Positions 61,302 to 64,000 of a DNA stretch of 64,000 nt are shown here, one piece after another (within the stretch, counting starts at the first letter, position 1; the number at the start of each line of letters is the position of its first letter). Below the pieces are notes generated by a model, which worked only from the letters and a program-made list of their open reading frames with translations, was not told the origin of the DNA and did no database searches. Both the position numbers and the translations under genes were made by a program. The stretch comes from Flavisolibacter longurius (GTDB taxonomy: Bacteria; Bacteroidota; Bacteroidia; Chitinophagales; Chitinophagaceae). The stretch is taken from assembly GCA_014163555.1 (NCBI GenBank), contig JACJGO010000010.1, positions 62,001-126,000 on the forward strand, written 5' to 3'.

Positions 61302-63719
61302 ATGCATACAAAATTCATTATCCTGCTCCAAATCTTTTTCAGCCTTAGCATAGGCGCTCAAACCATAAAAGGTACCGTTAAAACCAACAAAGGCACAGTC
61401 ATTAGTGGTGCCACTGTTTCCCTGATGCAGGCAACCGATTCCTCTCTTGTCAAGCTTCGGGTGTCGGCAGAAGACGGCTCCTTCCATTTTGCAGCGACTG
61501 ATACAGGCGGCTATCTTTTGTCAGTTTCGTCTGTGGGTTATGTTACGACCTATTCACCCATTTTGCAAGGAAGAAACGGCGAGCAGGTGATTGAACTTAT
61601 TTTACCGGAAACGCAGGCTCAAATGGGTGCGGTTGTAATCACAGCCAAAAAACCACTCATCCAGGTAAAAGCCGATAGAACAGTGCTGAACGTCGAAGGC
61701 ACCATCGCTGCAACCGGAAGCACGGTGCTGGAACTCCTGCGCAAATCACCAACTGTCACTGTCAACAGCGAAGACCGAATCAGCATGGCTGGCAAAAACG
61801 ACGTACAGGTGTATATTGATGGCCGACCCCTGCCACTGTCGAGCCCTGATTTGGCAGCCTATTTAAAGTCCATGCAATCGTCGGAAGTGGAAGCCATTGA
61901 GCTCATCACGCATCCCTCGGCCAAATTTGAAGCAGCAGGTAATGCCGGCATTATCAATATTCGCATGAAGAAGGCCAAATCCTATGGCACCAACGGATCG
62001 GCTACTGCCGGCTATAACCAGGGTATCTATGGCAAAAGCAATGGAACCATTTCACTTAACCACCGTACGGCCAAGCTGAATGTATTTGGAAACCTGGGAT
62101 ATAACAGCGGCATCACGCACAGGGCGCTCAAGGTAGACCGCTTCCTGCAGGATAGCCTTTTTGCACAGCACGGCACCCAAAAGGAGAATAGCCAAACCCT
62201 GAACGGGAAAGCCGGTGCAGACTTTTTTATCAATGCAGAGCAAACCATCGGTGTGCTGATAAACGGGAACCTTGGCACCACTTGGTTGACCAACAACAGT
62301 TACACCGAAATCAGTGCCCTCCGCTCACCCCCTTCCCGCATACTGAAAGCCGATAACCGGTTTTCCTCGGAAAGAGATCACCTGGGACTGAACCTGAATT
62401 ACCAGTATACAGCCAAAGCGGGCCGCAGCCTTAGCCTGAATGCCGACTATGGTTATTACCATCTGAAGGGGCAACAGTTCCAACCCAACTTCTATTACGA
62501 TGGCAGCGGCCGCAACCTGCTCAAGACCGTGACTTATGAAATGAACACACCCACGATGATCAACATTTATTCGGCAAAAGCCGACTACGAGAAGCCCTTT
62601 GCGAAAGGTAGGCTGGCAGTGGGTGGCAAATCATCGTATGTAACCACTGACAATGACTTCCAGCGCTACAATGTAAACCCTACAGGCAATGCCCTGGACT
62701 ATGATCGCAGCAACCGTTTTGTTTACCGGGAAAGCATTCATGCGGCTTATCTCAACTATAACAGGCAATGGAAAAACCTGCAGTTGCAGGCAGGGGTCCG
62801 GGCCGAAAACACGAGCCTGGACGGAACCTCTACCGGTCAGAAATGGATAAACGGCGGTTACCAGCCCTATGATTCCACCATCAACAGTCGTTATCTTAAC
62901 CTGTTTCCCAGTGTAGCGTTCACCTATAGCCACCATGAAGTTCACCAATTCAGCCTGACACTGAGTCGTCGTATTGACCGCCCGGTGTACCAGGACCTGA
63001 ACCCATTTGAACTGAAAGTGGATGATTACCTGGTGCAAAGAGGCAACGCCTGGCTGCGTCCGCAATACACCACCGGGGCCGGCGTGGGGTATGTGTACAA
63101 ACAAAAGCTGAATGCTTCACTCCATTACAGCCTGGTGAAGGACCTCTCCGCCTGGCTGCTGGATACGACCGAAGGTTCCCGTTCCGTAGCGTCGAAACAA
63201 AACCTGGCTTCGCAAAAGCTCTGGACACTAAATCTTAGCTATCCATTCCAGCACAAGGCATACGCATTCTTTGCCAACATGACTGGAACCTATGCGGCTT
63301 ACCAGGGTGATTTTGGCCCGGGCCGCCGCATTGACCAAAAAGCATTTGGCATCAACCTATTTATGCAGCATAGCCTGAAATTTGCAAAGGCATGGACTGC
63401 GGAACTGACAGGGTTTTACTATTCACCGTCGCTGCAGGAAAGCAACATCCGGGTACAGGGCTTTTGGTCGGCAGATGCTGGTGTGCAAACCAAGTTGCTG
63501 CACGACAAGGCTACCGTGAAGCTGGCGCTGAGTGATGTGTTCAACACCCTGCAGTTCCGCAGCAAAAGCTCGTTTGGGGGACAGGTGGTGCACTATAACA
63601 CAAAGAACGAAACAAGACAGGTGAAGCTGAGTGTGAGTTTCCGTTTAGGAAGCAATGATGTGAAAAGTGCGAGACAAAGGAAGTCCGGTGCGGAAGAAGA
63701 AATGAAACGGGTAAATTAA
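61302..63719 (+). CDS. outer-membrane beta-barrel family protein (TonB-receptor-like)
   Basis: An 805-residue protein with signal peptide (HTKFIILLQIFFSLSIGAQ), a CarboxypepD_reg-like domain (IKGTVKTNKGTVISGATVSL), a plug-like domain (LELLRKSPTVTVNSEDRISM, VQVYIDGRPLPL) and a long barrel of the OMP_b-brl_3 family ending in VKLSVSFRLGSND. It is of the same type as the protein at 33411-35843, with which it shares many residues. ATG at 61302 chosen as it sets the signal at the N-terminus. A membrane protein gene follows and may be linked. Confidence 0.9.
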   Translation: MHTKFIILLQIFFSLSIGAQTIKGTVKTNKGTVISGATVSLMQATDSSLVKLRVSAEDGSFHFAATDTGGYLLSVSSVGYVTTYSPILQGRNGEQVIELILPETQAQMGAVVITAKKPLIQVKADRTVLNVEGTIAATGSTVLELLRKSPTVTVNSEDRISMAGKNDVQVYIDGRPLPLSSPDLAAYLKSMQSSEVEAIELITHPSAKFEAAGNAGIINIRMKKAKSYGTNGSATAGYNQGIYGKSNGTISLNHRTAKLNVFGNLGYNSGITHRALKVDRFLQDSLFAQHGTQKENSQTLNGKAGADFFINAEQTIGVLINGNLGTTWLTNNSYTEISALRSPPSRILKADNRFSSERDHLGLNLNYQYTAKAGRSLSLNADYGYYHLKGQQFQPNFYYDGSGRNLLKTVTYEMNTPTMINIYSAKADYEKPFAKGRLAVGGKSSYVTTDNDFQRYNVNPTGNALDYDRSNRFVYRESIHAAYLNYNRQWKNLQLQAGVRAENTSLDGTSTGQKWINGGYQPYDSTINSRYLNLFPSVAFTYSHHEVHQFSLTLSRRIDRPVYQDLNPFELKVDDYLVQRGNAWLRPQYTTGAGVGYVYKQKLNASLHYSLVKDLSAWLLDTTEGSRSVASKQNLASQKLWTLNLSYPFQHKAYAFFANMTGTYAAYQGDFGPGRRIDQKAFGINLFMQHSLKFAKAWTAELTGFYYSPSLQESNIRVQGFWSADAGVQTKLLHDKATVKLALSDVFNTLQFRSKSSFGGQVVHYNTKNETRQVKLSVSFRLGSNDVKSARQRKSGAEEEMKRVN

Positions 63720-63728
63720 TGAGTGAAA

Positions 63729-63830
63729 AATGATGAGTGATGAGTGGGTGGCTGATTGTTTGTTACTCATTACTAAAAATTCAAAACTTATTATTCATAA
63801 ATGATAACTCATTACTGATCATTCATCATT
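63729..63830. repeat. inverted repeat between two genes
   Basis: AATGATGAGTGAT (63729-63741) and ATCATTCATCATT (63818-63830) pair over 13 bases with one wobble around a 76-base AT-rich loop full of CATTACT-like simple sequence. Such stretches are frequent between Bacteroidota genes; it could slow transcription between the receptor and the next gene. Confidence 0.4.
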
Positions 63831-63837
63831 GTATAAC

Positions 63838-64000
63838 ATGAAAAGCATATTGAAAACAAGCGGTAACCGGTTCAAATTGGGAAGCGTGGCCCTGGCGGTT
63901 TTTGGCGGTGCTTTTTCCCTGGTCGTTTTCAATTATGCCATCAAGTATATCAGCAATGAACCATTCAACTGGGAACGTTTCTGGGAATACTTTCCCAACC
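63838..64000 (+). CDS. membrane protein, N-terminal part, cut by window end
   Basis: The frame starts MKSILKTSGNRFKLGSVALA and continues through a hydrophobic helix (VALAVFGGAFSLVVFNYAIKYI) into a soluble stretch with Trp/Phe residues (NWERFWEYFPN). 54 residues are visible. This could be the first helix of a LytS-type sensor kinase or another membrane protein; the visible part does not decide. Confidence 0.6.
   Translation, partial: MKSILKTSGNRFKLGSVALAVFGGAFSLVVFNYAIKYISNEPFNWERFWEYFPN

Noticed and set aside
1-64000. CRISPR arrays, tRNA/rRNA genes, prophage, defence islands
   Set aside because: Looked for regularly spaced repeats, cloverleaf-like sequences, phage structural genes and restriction or toxin genes; none was recognised in the window.

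Overview
The window looks like chromosomal DNA of a Bacteroidota member, most probably Chitinophagaceae-like (inference). Supporting signs are many solo TonB-dependent or beta-barrel outer-membrane proteins with an N-terminal carboxypeptidase-regulatory-like domain, a secreted metalloprotease ending in a type IX secretion (T9SS) sorting domain, promoters of the TTTG-N19-21-TAnnTTTG type, few Shine-Dalgarno sites, and GH92/GH15/DUF1080 carbohydrate enzymes. No tRNA, rRNA, CRISPR array or intact insertion sequence was seen.

Layout. 1-4.7 kb: end of an MFS carrier, pyruvate formate-lyase (pflB), its activase (pflA) and a DUF808 membrane protein. 4.8-8.65 kb: a three-subunit molybdenum aldehyde/xanthine-type dehydrogenase (PaoABC-like), reverse strand. 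9-12 kb: secreted esterase, fructokinase, secreted hypothetical protein. 12.1-16.2 kb: a dinB-dnaE translesion polymerase operon with a palindrome upstream and a DnaE whose PHP site is eroded. 16.6-18.5 kb: DUF1080 protein plus Tat-exported Gfo/Idh/MocA oxidoreductase, fitting the 3-keto-glycoside route.

18.7-24.9 kb is the most unusual part. An Rrf2 regulator with four clustered cysteines is divergent from a 34-codon ORF with six consecutive Cys codons and a final Cys pair. That ORF lies behind a good Bacteroidota promoter overlapped by a perfect inverted repeat. After a 316-base leader come a TonB-dependent receptor, a YeiH-type putative sulfate exporter and a DUF2490 protein. I read this as a sulfur-acquisition operon under cysteine-sensing leader-peptide (attenuator) control. 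The parts are seen directly; the mechanism is inference.

25-31 kb: FAD-linked oxidase, Bor-like lipoprotein, and a PepSY membrane protein with a siderophore-type receptor that has Fur-like palindromes upstream. 31.7-38.1 kb: six reverse-strand genes (two ABC transporters, a YtrA-type GntR regulator, one beta-barrel receptor) headed by a clear promoter and a 26-bp operator. 38.3-48 kb: M20 amidohydrolase, T9SS reprolysin-like protease, MgtC-like protein, an orphan receiver and several very small proteins. 48.1-54.8 kb: PAS histidine kinase, GH15 gene with two membrane-protein neighbours, ECF sigma factor, DUF488 protein. 55-61.3 kb: secreted esterase and GH92 mannosidase flanked by gene debris (truncated receptor, 5'-truncated surface protein beside an IS-like end, decayed copy of the protease gene's tail). 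61.3-64 kb: another beta-barrel receptor and the start of a membrane protein.
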